A DNA stretch of 64,000 nucleotides from assembly GCA_963804885.1 (NCBI GenBank), contig CAWDSF010000010.1, forward strand, positions 124,001 to 188,000. The letters run 5' to 3'. Made by a program: the position numbers and the translations under genes. The stretch's first letter is position 1. Each line of letters opens with the position of its first letter. The notes below the pieces were generated by a model. The model worked only from the letters and a program-made list of their open reading frames with translations. It had not been told where the DNA came from and did not search any database. Positions 44,816 to 53,366 of the stretch are shown here, piece by piece. Source of the stretch: PALSA-1004 sp963804885 (lineage in GTDB: Bacteria; Pseudomonadota; Gammaproteobacteria; Burkholderiales; SG8-41).

Positions 44816-46138
44816 TCAGCCGCGCAAAACCTTGAGCAGCGAATCGAAGTCCCGCGTTATTTCATGGCTGGTGGTTTTCAGCGCCGCGATCTTGCGGCAC
44901 GCATGCAGCACGGTCGTATGATCGCGGCCGCCAAACGCCTCGCCGATATCCGGCAGGCTCAAATGCGTGAGTTCCTTGGCGAGCGCCATCGCGACCTGGC
45001 GCGGCCGCGCGATGTTGCGGCTGCGCTTCTTGGAATACATTTCGGACACCTTGATTTTGTAGTAGTCGGCGACCGTCTTCTGAATGTTGTCGATCGAGAT
45101 CTGGCGGCTTTGCAGCGCGAGCAGATCTTTTAATGCATCGCGGCACAGGTCGACTGAAATCTGGCGGCCGGAAAATCGCGAATAAGCGAGTATGCGCTTC
45201 AACGCACCCTCGAGCTCGCGAATGTTGGACTGGCTGTGGGTGGCGATGAAGAACGCGACGGTTTCGTCGAGCACCACGTTCTCGGCCTCCGCTTTCTTCA
45301 GCAGGATGGCAACGCGCATCTCGAGCTCCGGCGGCTCGACTGCGACCGTGAGCCCCCACGCAAAACGCGAGATCAGGCGGTTTTCCATGCCCGGAATTTC
45401 GCGCGGGTAGGTGTCGCAGGTAATGACCACCTGCTTGCGCGATTCGATCAGCGCGTTGAACGCGTAAAAAAATTCCTCCTGGGTGCGGCTCTTGCCGCTG
45501 AAAAACTGGATATCGTCGATCAGCAGCAGATCGAGCGAATGGTAATAGCGCTTGAAGTCGTCGAACGACTTGTGCTGGTAGGCGCGCACAACGTCCGATA
45601 CGTATTGCTCGGCGTGAATATAGCGGATCCGGCTCTGCGGATTACGCTGCAGCAGCAGGTTGCCGATCGCATGGATCAAGTGCGTCTTACCCAGACCAAC
45701 GCCGCCATAGACGAAGAGCGGGTTGTAGGCTTCGCCGGTGCGCTCGGCCACCTGAATCGCCGCGGCGCGCGCGAGCTCGTTGGCCTTGCCCGTCACGAAC
45801 GTGCTGAAATTGAAGTCCGGGTTGAGACGCGAAATATCGCGCGTGCTCGGTTTGGTGCCGCCGCTCGCGGGAACCAGCTCTTTCGGCGGCAGCGCGGTCT
45901 CTTTTTCCGCGAGCACCAGGCTGACGGCGACCTCGTTGCCGAAGCGCTCGCCGGCCAGGCGCTCGATTTCGGCCAGGAACCGGTCGCGGATCCACTGCAG
46001 CACAAAGCGATTGGGCGCCGTGAGCGTGAGCTGATTATCGGCGGCTTGAAACTTGAGCGGTTTGATCCAGGTTTTGAATTGCTGGGGCGGCAGCTGTTGT
46101 TCAAAATGGGCGAGACAAGAGCGCCAAAAGCTATTCAT
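44816..46138 (-). CDS. dnaA: Chromosomal replication initiator DnaA
   Basis: 440 residues. Domain I (1–85) is followed by a short linker and the AAA+ domain with Walker A GGVGLGKTHLIHAIGN near residue 150, Walker B LLIDDIQFFSGK near 205, and sensor-II region RELEGALKRI. The C-terminal DNA-binding domain has the signature GGRDHTTVLHACRKI. It binds DnaA boxes and unwinds the origin. Boxes are found on both sides of the gene. Confidence 0.97.
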   Translation of the reverse strand: MNSFWRSCLAHFEQQLPPQQFKTWIKPLKFQAADNQLTLTAPNRFVLQWIRDRFLAEIERLAGERFGNEVAVSLVLAEKETALPPKELVPASGGTKPSTRDISRLNPDFNFSTFVTGKANELARAAAIQVAERTGEAYNPLFVYGGVGLGKTHLIHAIGNLLLQRNPQSRIRYIHAEQYVSDVVRAYQHKSFDDFKRYYHSLDLLLIDDIQFFSGKSRTQEEFFYAFNALIESRKQVVITCDTYPREIPGMENRLISRFAWGLTVAVEPPELEMRVAILLKKAEAENVVLDETVAFFIATHSQSNIRELEGALKRILAYSRFSGRQISVDLCRDALKDLLALQSRQISIDNIQKTVADYYKIKVSEMYSKKRSRNIARPRQVAMALAKELTHLSLPDIGEAFGGRDHTTVLHACRKIAALKTTSHEITRDFDSLLKVLRG

Positions 46139-46219
46139 CGCGAGGCAGACTATGTTGTTATAGGAGGGCAGGAAAAGAGGACGGCGACCAAGGGTCGAGT
46201 TTAGCGTTTTTGGCCTAAG

Positions 46220-46228
46220 TTATCCACA
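46220..46228 (+). promoter_or_regulatory. Perfect DnaA box (TTATCCACA) between dnaA and rpmH
   Basis: TTATCCACA exactly matches the DnaA box consensus. It lies 82 bp upstream of the dnaA start and 43 bp upstream of the predicted rpmH -35. It may serve dnaA autoregulation or form part of the origin. Confidence 0.7.
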
Positions 46229-46270
46229 ACCCGGCGACGATCGGCGCGCTGAATACGGCGCAGAATCGGA

Positions 46271-46300
46271 TTGACAGAAGCACTCGTTAACGGTTGTAAT
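46271..46300 (+). promoter_or_regulatory. Sigma-70 promoter for rpmH–rnpA
   Basis: TTGACA at 46271–46276 and TGTAAT at 46295–46300 are 18 bp apart, eleven of twelve consensus bases. The predicted start site near 46307 leaves a short leader before rpmH at 46334. This fits the strong expression expected of a ribosomal protein gene. Confidence 0.7.
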
Positions 46301-46333
46301 AGCGGGCTTTTCACACGAGCTCAGGCAGAGATC

Positions 46334-46468
46334 ATGAAACGCACCTATCAGCCGTCGACCACCCGCCGCAAGCGTACGCATGGATTCCGGGTGCGCATGA
46401 AAACCCGCGGCGGTCGCGCAGTGCTGCGTACGCGTCGCGCGAAAGGGCGCGCGCGTCTCGGCGTTTGA
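46334..46468 (+). CDS. rpmH: 50S ribosomal protein L34
   Basis: 44 residues starting MKRTYQPSTTRRKRTHGF at ATG 46334; a longer open frame upstream is ignored because L34 always starts MKRTYQPS. Very basic, ending RRAKGRARLGV. Short length is normal for L34. Its stop overlaps the TTG start of rnpA, so the two are translationally coupled as in most bacteria. Confidence 0.98.
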   Translation: MKRTYQPSTTRRKRTHGFRVRMKTRGGRAVLRTRRAKGRARLGV

Positions 46469-46866
46469 CGAGCGCCGGCGCGCGTTTTTCTTTTTCCCGG
46501 GCCAGCCGACTCGAGGGGCCGCATGCATTTGCCGCGGTATTTGCCTATAAGTGTTCGGTGGCCGGCAAGTTTTTTCAGGTCTACGCCAAACCCAACGGCC
46601 GCGACGAATCGCGGCTCGGCATCACGGTCAACAAGCGTTATGTGCCGCGCGCGGTCGCGCGCAATTTGTGCAAACGGCTCGCGCGTGAAACGTTTCGCCG
46701 CCATCGCGCCGCGCTTGTTGGCGTCGACCTGGTGGTGCGCGCGCGCGCCGTCGTGTTAGCGGCGACGTCCGCGCAAGCACGCAGCGAAATCCTCGAACTC
46801 ATGACGCGCGCGCGGCAGCAATGCTGCGAGGGCGCTACCGCGCAAAAAATCGCCAAGCCACTTTAA
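46465..46866 (+). CDS. rnpA: Ribonuclease P protein component
   Basis: 133 residues from TTG 46465, overlapping the rpmH stop. The RNase P protein signature is present: ITVNKRYVPRAVARNLCKRLARETFR, with the RN core in AVARNLCKR near residue 65. It is basic and helps the catalytic RNA process tRNA 5' ends. The start is set by frame and overlap, not by a strong ribosome site. The yidD gene that commonly follows is absent; yidC starts 15 bp later. Confidence 0.94.
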   Translation: MTSAGARFSFSRASRLEGPHAFAAVFAYKCSVAGKFFQVYAKPNGRDESRLGITVNKRYVPRAVARNLCKRLARETFRRHRAALVGVDLVVRARAVVLAATSAQARSEILELMTRARQQCCEGATAQKIAKPL

Positions 46867-46881
46867 CCACCGAATTGATTC

Positions 46882-48588
46882 ATGGATACCCAGCGCTTAA
46901 TTCTGTTCATGCTCTTCACGTTCTCGTCGTTTTTTCTGATCGACGCATGGCAGAAGGACGCGCATCCGCCGGTGACCGTGCCCGCCTCGAGCGTGCCGAA
47001 GGGCACGCCCTCCGCAACACCGGTGCCCTCCGCCACCCAGCCGTCTGCCGCGCAACCTTCGGCCGTTGCGCCGTCCGCGAGCGCGCCGGTGACGAGCGGG
47101 GAGTTGCAGAAGGGCGAGCAGATCCGCGTCCAGACCGACCGGTTCATCGCCGTGATCGACACGGCGGGCGGCGACCTGCGCCATCTGGAGTTGCTTGGCC
47201 AGCGCGATACGCTCGACAAGACCAAAAATTTCGCGCTGCTCGAACTGCAACCCGCGCGCACCTATATCGCGCAAGCGGGATTGATCGGCAAGGACGCGCA
47301 GGGCAAAGACCTGCCTAACCATCGCACGCTCTACACGGCGAGCGAACGCGAGGTGAAACTCGGCGACGGCGCGGCAGAGGTCGCGGTGCGCCTCACCGCA
47401 ACGACGCCGGCCGGCGTCAAAGTCACCAAGATTTATACTTTCCATCGCAACAGCTACGTGATCGATGTCAGCTATGAGATCGATAACAAAAGCGCGGCGC
47501 CGTTTCAGGCCGACGGCTATTTCCAACTCGTGCGCGACGGCAATCCGCCCGTCGGCGATTCGGCGATGCTGCCGACGTATACCGGCATCGCGGTCTACTC
47601 CGACAAGGAAAAATTTCAGAAGGTCGCGTTCAGCGACGTCGACAAGAATAAGGTCAGCTATCTTAAGAAAACCAACGACGGCTGGATTGCGATACTCCAG
47701 CATTATTTTCTAAGCGCCTGGCTGCCCGCTAACAACACGCCGCGTGAGTTCTACACACGGCGTCTCGATAACGGACTGTATGCGGCGGGCGTAATTCTGC
47801 CGATTGGCACAGTTGAACCGGGAGCGAGCGCCGCGCTCAAGGTGCCGCTGTACGTCGGGCCGCAGGAAGGCGAGAACCTCGCCAATCTGGCGCCCGGGCT
47901 CGATCTCACGATCGATTATGGCTGGCTGACTATCCTCGCCAAGCCGCTCTTTTGGTACTTGCAGTGGCTTTACCACTGGGTCGGCAACTGGGGTGTAGCG
48001 ATCATTCTGCTGACGGTGACGCTCAAAGCGGTGTTCTATCCGCTGTCGGCCGCGAGCTACCGTTCGATGGCACGCATGCGGGTGCTGGCGCCGAGGCTGC
48101 AAAAACTCAAGGACCAATACGGCAATGACCGTCAGCGTATGAACCAGGCGATGATGGAGCTGTACAAGACCGAGAAGATAAATCCGCTCGGGGGCTGCTT
48201 GCCAGTTCTCGTGCAAATACCTGTTTTTATTGCACTTTATTGGGTTTTGCTAGCTAGTGTGGAGTTGCGGCACGCACCGTTTATGCTGTGGATAGACGAC
48301 CTTTCGCGGCCCGACACGCTGTTCGGCGTTTGGTTTGGAATGCCAATCGGGCTGTTGCCCATTCTCATGGGCGCCACGATGATTTTTCAGACCTACTTAA
48401 ACCCCGAGCCGCCGGACCCGGTCCAAGCGAAAATCATGAAGATCATGCCGATCGCGTTCAGCGTGATGTTCTTTTTCTTCCCCGCCGGCCTGGTGCTCTA
48501 CTGGCTCGTTAACAATATTCTTTCGATCGCCCAGCAGTGGCAGATCACCCGCGCAATGGAGCATCCCAAGCCGGCGCATGGCAAATGA
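46882..48588 (+). CDS. yidC: Membrane protein insertase YidC
   Basis: 568 residues. An N-terminal membrane anchor (LILFMLFTFSSFFLIDAW) is followed by a Pro/Ala/Ser-rich linker, the periplasmic beta-sandwich domain (about 75–340), then the conserved insertase core with five membrane segments: GNWGVAIILLTVTLKAVFYPLS, GGCLPVLVQIPVFIALYW and FFFPAGLVLYWLVNN are typical. It inserts inner-membrane proteins, among them Fo subunits. Its end overlaps the mnmE start. Confidence 0.96.
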   Translation: MDTQRLILFMLFTFSSFFLIDAWQKDAHPPVTVPASSVPKGTPSATPVPSATQPSAAQPSAVAPSASAPVTSGELQKGEQIRVQTDRFIAVIDTAGGDLRHLELLGQRDTLDKTKNFALLELQPARTYIAQAGLIGKDAQGKDLPNHRTLYTASEREVKLGDGAAEVAVRLTATTPAGVKVTKIYTFHRNSYVIDVSYEIDNKSAAPFQADGYFQLVRDGNPPVGDSAMLPTYTGIAVYSDKEKFQKVAFSDVDKNKVSYLKKTNDGWIAILQHYFLSAWLPANNTPREFYTRRLDNGLYAAGVILPIGTVEPGASAALKVPLYVGPQEGENLANLAPGLDLTIDYGWLTILAKPLFWYLQWLYHWVGNWGVAIILLTVTLKAVFYPLSAASYRSMARMRVLAPRLQKLKDQYGNDRQRMNQAMMELYKTEKINPLGGCLPVLVQIPVFIALYWVLLASVELRHAPFMLWIDDLSRPDTLFGVWFGMPIGLLPILMGATMIFQTYLNPEPPDPVQAKIMKIMPIAFSVMFFFFPAGLVLYWLVNNILSIAQQWQITRAMEHPKPAHGK

Positions 48589-49918
48589 CGCCATAGCGGC
48601 GATCGCGACGCCGCCCGGACGTGGCGGCATCGGCGTCGTACGGGTCTCGGGACCCGCGCTGGAACCGACGCTACACGCGCTGGCAGGCCGCGACGTGCGG
48701 CCGCGACAGGCCACGCGCGCCGACTTCCTGGACTCAACAGGCGCGGTAATCGACCAGGGGTTGATCCTGTATTTTCGCGCGCCGCATTCGTACACCGGCG
48801 AAGACGTGATCGAGCTGCAGGGGCACGGCGGGCCGGTCGTGCTCAATCTGCTGTTGCAGCGCTGCCTGGAGCTGGGCGCTCGGCTCGCGGAGCCAGGTGA
48901 ATTCACCAAGCGCGCATTCCTCAACGACAAGATCGATCTCGCGCAGGCGGAAGGCGTGGCGGATTTGATCGATGCCGCGACGGCGCAGGCCGCGCGCTGC
49001 GCCATGCGCTCGCTGCAGGGCGATTTTTCGCGCCGTATCGAGGCGCTGGTGGACGCGCTGACCGAGCTGCGCATTTTCGTCGAAGCGACGCTGGATTTTC
49101 CCGACGAAGAGGTCGAGTTTCTGGAAAGCGGCAAGGTGCGGGCTCGGCTCGCCGCCATTCGCGCGCAGCTCGCGGCGATCATCGCAGCGTCGCAACAAGG
49201 TCAGCTATTGCGCGATGGAATTCACATTGTTTTGACCGGCCAGCCCAACGTCGGCAAGTCGAGTCTGCTGAACGCACTGGCCGGGAACCGAACGCGCGAT
49301 CGTGACCGAAATTCCAGGGACGACGCGCGACCTGATCCGCGAAACGATCAATCTGAACGTGGCGTGCCCCTCCATGTAATCGATACGGCCGGTCTGCGCG
49401 AACCGCGCGACCCGGTGGAGAAGATCGGCATCGAGAGAACGTGGCAGGCGGTCGCGGCCGCCGATCTGGTGTTGTGGGTCAGCGATCTGACACGTCCCGA
49501 GACATGCGTGCCTGATCCGGCGTTGGGCGTACGAACGACGGCGGGGGTACCGCAACTGCACGTGCTCAACAAGGTCGACCTCGCGGGTCTCGAGCCCTCT
49601 GTGCGCACGATGGGTGGAATGGTCGAGGTCGCCGTTTCGGCGAAATCGGGCGCGGGCCTTGATTTGCTGAAGACGGCCGTGCTGACCGCAGCCGGGTGGG
49701 ACGTCGCGAATGAGGGGGCCTTCATGGCGCGGGAACGTCACCTGCAAGCCCTGCAGCTCGCTCAGGAGCACGTCAACCAGGCGGCGGGGCAGAGCCAAGT
49801 CGAATTCCTCGCTGAGGAACTCAAGCTGGCGCAGCACGCACTCGGCGGCATTACCGGCGAGGTTACGGCGGACGATTTACTGGGCAAAATCTTTTCCCAT
49901 TTCTGTATCGGCAAGTAA
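48578..49918 (+). CDS. mnmE: tRNA modification GTPase MnmE (internal double frameshift 49286–49365)
   Basis: 447 codons, starting inside the yidC end (48578–48588). N-terminal tetrahydrofolate-binding domain (AIATPPGRGGIGVVRVSG), helical domain, G domain and the C-terminal FCIGK. The G1 box GQPNVGKSSLLNALAG is intact, but the next about 25 codons read nonsense. One frame over, ERAIVTEIPGTTRDLIRETI appears, the expected G2 and K-loop. An extra base near 49286–49289 and a compensating indel near 49360–49365 explain it. With MnmG it forms 5-carboxymethylaminomethyl-U34 in tRNA. Confidence 0.95.
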   Translation: MANDAIAAIATPPGRGGIGVVRVSGPALEPTLHALAGRDVRPRQATRADFLDSTGAVIDQGLILYFRAPHSYTGEDVIELQGHGGPVVLNLLLQRCLELGARLAEPGEFTKRAFLNDKIDLAQAEGVADLIDAATAQAARCAMRSLQGDFSRRIEALVDALTELRIFVEATLDFPDEEVEFLESGKVRARLAAIRAQLAAIIAASQQGQLLRDGIHIVLTGQPNVGKSSLLNALAGNRTRDRDRNSRDDARPDPRNDQSERGVPLHVIDTAGLREPRDPVEKIGIERTWQAVAAADLVLWVSDLTRPETCVPDPALGVRTTAGVPQLHVLNKVDLAGLEPSVRTMGGMVEVAVSAKSGAGLDLLKTAVLTAAGWDVANEGAFMARERHLQALQLAQEHVNQAAGQSQVEFLAEELKLAQHALGGITGEVTADDLLGKIFSHFCIGK

Positions 49919-49922
49919 TCAA

Positions 49923-49938
49923 GGTTTCACGTGGAACA
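49923..49938 (+). promoter_or_regulatory. parS: parS-like centromere site (one mismatch in core)
   Basis: GGTTTCACGTGGAACA differs from the parS consensus TGTTTCACGTGAAACA at the first base and at one base of the right arm. It sits 46 bp from the second site, between mnmE and mnmG, about 3.4 kb upstream of parB. Confidence 0.75.
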
Positions 49939-49968
49939 CTGTAGGCGTGACGTCTGTTGGTGCGCCGT

Positions 49969-49984
49969 GGTTTCACGTGAAACA
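49969..49984 (+). promoter_or_regulatory. parS: parS centromere site
   Basis: GGTTTCACGTGAAACA matches the parS consensus at 15 of 16 bases with a perfect GTTTCACGTGAAAC palindrome. ParB should bind and spread from here, next to the parAB genes and about 4–5 kb from the likely origin. This is the usual position for chromosomal partition sites. Confidence 0.9.
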
Positions 49985-50065
49985 CCTGTCTTCGCAGGGC
50001 CAAAACTTCGTTTTCGAGCCATTTTCCGGTATCATTCCGACCCTGCGATTCGAGCGCCTGCGAGC

Positions 50066-51958
50066 ATGCATTTCCCTGAAAAATTTGACGTAATTGTCGT
50101 TGGTGGCGGGCATGCCGGCACCGAGGCCGCGCTCGCCAGCGCGCGAATCGGCCGCCGCACGTTGCTGCTCACCCATAACGTCGAGACGCTGGGGCAAATG
50201 TCGTGCAATCCATCGATCGGCGGCATCGGCAAAGGGCATCTGGTTAAGGAAATCGACGCCTTGGGCGGTGCCATGGCGGCGGCCACCGACGAGGCCGGCA
50301 TCCAATTCCGCATCCTGAATTCGAGCAAAGGTCACGCGGTCCGTGCGACGCGCGCCCAAGCCGATCGGATACTGTATCGGAAAGCGATCCGCGGCCGCTT
50401 GGAAAATCAACCTAACCTATTGATATTTCAGCAATCTGTAGACGATCTTACGCTCGAAGGCGAGCGCGTCACCGGCGTGGTGACCCAACTGGGGCTGCGC
50501 TTCGCGGCCGACGCCGTCGTGTTGACGGCGGGGACGTTTTTGGCCGGGCTGGTTCACGTCGGGCTTAAAAATTACCAGGCCGGGCGCGCCGGCGATCCGC
50601 CTGCGGTGAGCTTGGCCGCGCGCCTGCGCGAATTGAAACTACCGGCCGGGCGGCTCAAAACCGGCACGCCGCCGCGGCTCGATGGCCGCAGCATCGATTT
50701 CTCGCAACTCACCGAGCAGCCGGGCGACGAGCCGCGGCCGGTGTTTTCGTTTCTCGGGTCGCGCGCGCAACACCCGGCGCAGTTGCCATGCTGGATCACG
50801 CATACGAGCGTACGCACGCATGACATCATCCGCGGCGGTCTCGACCGCTCGCCGATGTTCACCGGCGTGATCGAAGGCGTAGGGCCGCGCTATTGCCCGT
50901 CGATCGAAGACAAGATCACGCGCTTCGCCGACAAGTCTTCGCATCAGATCTTCCTCGAACCCGAAGGTTTGACGGTCAACGAGTTTTATCCCAATGGCAT
51001 ATCGACGAGCCTGCCGTTCGACGTGCAGCTGGCCCTCGTGCGCTCGATCCCCGGACTCGAAGCCGCGCATATCACGCGGCCGGGCTATGCGATCGAATAC
51101 GATTACTACGATCCGCGCGCGTTGAAGAGCTCGCTCGAAACCAAGTCGATCAAGGGTCTCTTTTTCGCCGGCCAGATCAACGGCACCACGGGCTACGAAG
51201 AGGCGGCGGCCCAGGGCCTGCTCGCCGGCATCAATGCTGCGCGCTTCGTCGCCGGTGACGACTCATGGTGTCCGCGCCGCAATGAGGCTTACCTCGGCGT
51301 GCTGGTGGACGACTTGATCACGCGCGGCGTCTCCGAGCCGTACCGCATGTTCACGAGCCGCGCCGAATATCGGCTGAGCCTGCGCGAAGACAATGCGGAT
51401 ATGCGCCTGACGGAAATCGGCCGCGGCCTGGGTGTGGTGACCGACGAGCGCTGGGAACAATTCGCGCGCAAGCGCGACGCGGTGAACCACGAATTCGAGC
51501 GGCTGAAATCGACGTGGGTGAATCCCGCGGTCGTCGCCCGCCACGACTGCGAACGCGTATTGGGTCAGGCTATCGAACGCGAATACACGTTGCTCGATTT
51601 GTTGCGGCGGCCGAACGTGAGCTACCCGACGCTGATGACGTTGCCCGCAGCGGGCCCGTCCGTCGACGACCCGCAAGTCGCCGAGCAAGTCGAAATTCAA
51701 TGCAAGTATCAGGGCTACATCACGCGCCAGCAGGACGAGATCACGCGCCAGGAAGCGTACGAAACGACGCGCCTGCCGGTCGATCTCGATTACCGGCGCG
51801 TGCACGGGTTGTCGATCGAAGCACAGCAAAAGCTCAACCAGCATCGGCCCGAGACCCTGGGCCAGGCGGCGCGCATTTCCGGCATTACGCCGGCGGCGAT
51901 TTCGTTGTTGCTCGTGCATCTGAAGCGGGGCTTCGGCGCTGCGCAAAAAACGGCATGA
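50066..51958 (+). CDS. mnmG: tRNA uridine 5-carboxymethylaminomethyl modification enzyme MnmG (GidA)
   Basis: 630 residues from ATG 50066 (MHFPEKFDVIVVGGGHAGTEAA); the longer open frame upstream runs across the parS sites and is rejected. The FAD-binding GGGHAGTEAALASAR and CNPSIGGIGKGHL are clear, with KTGTPPRLDGRSID near 205 and the C-terminal helical domain with REDNADMRLTEIGR. Partner of MnmE in wobble-uridine modification. Its stop overlaps the rsmG start. Confidence 0.96.
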   Translation: MHFPEKFDVIVVGGGHAGTEAALASARIGRRTLLLTHNVETLGQMSCNPSIGGIGKGHLVKEIDALGGAMAAATDEAGIQFRILNSSKGHAVRATRAQADRILYRKAIRGRLENQPNLLIFQQSVDDLTLEGERVTGVVTQLGLRFAADAVVLTAGTFLAGLVHVGLKNYQAGRAGDPPAVSLAARLRELKLPAGRLKTGTPPRLDGRSIDFSQLTEQPGDEPRPVFSFLGSRAQHPAQLPCWITHTSVRTHDIIRGGLDRSPMFTGVIEGVGPRYCPSIEDKITRFADKSSHQIFLEPEGLTVNEFYPNGISTSLPFDVQLALVRSIPGLEAAHITRPGYAIEYDYYDPRALKSSLETKSIKGLFFAGQINGTTGYEEAAAQGLLAGINAARFVAGDDSWCPRRNEAYLGVLVDDLITRGVSEPYRMFTSRAEYRLSLREDNADMRLTEIGRGLGVVTDERWEQFARKRDAVNHEFERLKSTWVNPAVVARHDCERVLGQAIEREYTLLDLLRRPNVSYPTLMTLPAAGPSVDDPQVAEQVEIQCKYQGYITRQQDEITRQEAYETTRLPVDLDYRRVHGLSIEAQQKLNQHRPETLGQAARISGITPAAISLLLVHLKRGFGAAQKTA

Positions 51959-52584
51959 CGCCCGCCGAACAGCTTGCGCAGGGCATCGCCGAACTGGGGC
52001 TGCAAGTCCCGGCGGAAATTCAGGCGAAGCTCAACGACTATCTCGCGTTGATCGCGAAATGGAACCGCGTCCACAACCTGACCGCCGTGCGCGACAGCGC
52101 GAAGATGGTCAGCGTGCACGCGCTGGATACGCTCGCGATCCTGCCGCATGTGCATGCCGCCTCGGTGGTCGATGTGGGCAGCGGCGCCGGCTTGCCGGGA
52201 ATTCCACTCGCGCTCATGTGGCCGCAGGCGCGTGTGGTCCTGCTCGACAGCAACCACAAGAAGGCCGCATTTCTGCGGCAGGCCGCGATCGAACTGAAGC
52301 TAGCGAATGTCGAGGTCGTGTGCGAGAGAGTCGAAGCGTGGCAGCCGCCGCAAAAATTCGAGCTCGTGATCTCGCGCGCTTTCTCCGACCTGCCGGAGTT
52401 CCTGAAGCTTGCCGGCGGTCTATGCGCGAGCGGCGGCGTGATTGCGGCGATGAAAGGGGTTTATCCCGATGAAGAGCTCGCGCAATTGCCCGCTACGTTC
52501 AAGCTAATGAGCGCAGTGCCGCTCAAGGTGCCGGGATTGAGCGCCGAGCGCCATCTCGTTTTGCTGAGCCCCGCGGGGGCGTGA
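51955..52584 (+). CDS. rsmG: 16S rRNA (guanine-527-N7) methyltransferase
   Basis: 209 residues from ATG 51955, overlapping the mnmG stop (ATGA). The SAM-binding site VVDVGSGAGLPGIPLAL is near residue 65, with NLTAVRD and LDTLAIL before it and LLDSNHKKAAFLRQ after it, all typical of GidB. It methylates G527 of 16S rRNA; its loss is known to give low-level streptomycin resistance. parA starts one base after the stop. Confidence 0.95.
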   Translation: MTPAEQLAQGIAELGLQVPAEIQAKLNDYLALIAKWNRVHNLTAVRDSAKMVSVHALDTLAILPHVHAASVVDVGSGAGLPGIPLALMWPQARVVLLDSNHKKAAFLRQAAIELKLANVEVVCERVEAWQPPQKFELVISRAFSDLPEFLKLAGGLCASGGVIAAMKGVYPDEELAQLPATFKLMSAVPLKVPGLSAERHLVLLSPAGA

Positions 52585-52585
52585 G

Positions 52586-53359
52586 ATGGCGAGAATCCTG
52601 GCGATCACGAATCAAAAAGGCGGGGTCGGCAAAACCACGACGGGTGTCAACCTTGCCGCGAGCTTAGCGGCGACCAAACAGCGCGTGCTGCTGGTCGATC
52701 TCGATCCGCAGGGCAATGCGACGATGGGCAGCGGCGTGGATAAGCGCGCGCTCAAAGTGACGGTCTATCACCTGTTGCTCGGCGAAGCGGAAATCGGCGC
52801 GGTGCGTGTGCACTCGACGAGCGGCAACTACGACGTGCTGCCGGCCAATCGCGAGCTCGCCGGCGCCGAGATCGAGCTGGTCGACATCGAGCACCGCGAA
52901 ACGCGGCTGAAGTCGGCGCTCGCCACGCTCGAAAGCGAGTACGACTTCATCCTGATCGATTGCCCGCCGGCGTTGAACCTGTTGACGGTCAACGGGCTGT
53001 GCGCGGCCCACGCGGTGCTGATCCCGATGCAATGCGAGTATTACGCGCTCGAGGGACTGAGCGATCTCGTGCAGACGATCAAAAAGGTGCGCACCCATCT
53101 CAATCCACAGCTGCAGATCGAGGGCCTGTTGCGCACGATGTTCGATCCGCGCAATACGCTCGCGCAACAGGTCTCGGCCCAGCTCCAGCAGCATTTCGGC
53201 GATAAGCTGTATCGCACCGTGATCCCGCGCAACGTGCGGCTCGCGGAGGCGCCCAGTCATGGCGTGCCGGTTTTAGGGTTCGACCAAAAATCCAAAGGTG
53301 CGCAAGCTTACCTCGCGCTCGCCGGCGAAATGCTGAATCGCGCGGCGCCGGTGGTTTAA
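52586..53359 (+). CDS. parA: Chromosome partitioning ATPase ParA (Soj)
   Basis: 257 residues. The deviant Walker A box ITNQKGGVGKTTTGVNLA is at the N-terminus; LLVDLDPQGNATMGSG and LIDCPPALNLLTVN follow. It has no N-terminal DNA-binding extension, so it is of the chromosomal (type Ib-like size) ParA class. With ParB and parS it segregates newly copied origins. Part of the mnmG–rsmG–parA–parB operon. Confidence 0.96.
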   Translation: MARILAITNQKGGVGKTTTGVNLAASLAATKQRVLLVDLDPQGNATMGSGVDKRALKVTVYHLLLGEAEIGAVRVHSTSGNYDVLPANRELAGAEIELVDIEHRETRLKSALATLESEYDFILIDCPPALNLLTVNGLCAAHAVLIPMQCEYYALEGLSDLVQTIKKVRTHLNPQLQIEGLLRTMFDPRNTLAQQVSAQLQQHFGDKLYRTVIPRNVRLAEAPSHGVPVLGFDQKSKGAQAYLALAGEMLNRAAPVV

Positions 53360-53366
53360 AAAGGCG

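Noticed and set aside
46271..46333. Longer L34 frame starting at 46271
   Set aside because: The 46271 start codon lies in the -35 box of the predicted promoter, and L34 begins MKRTYQPS.
49931..50065. N-terminal extension of MnmG starting near 49931
   Set aside because: It would translate across a parS site and adds sequence unlike MnmG; MHFPEKFDVIVVGGGHAG at 50066 is the typical start.
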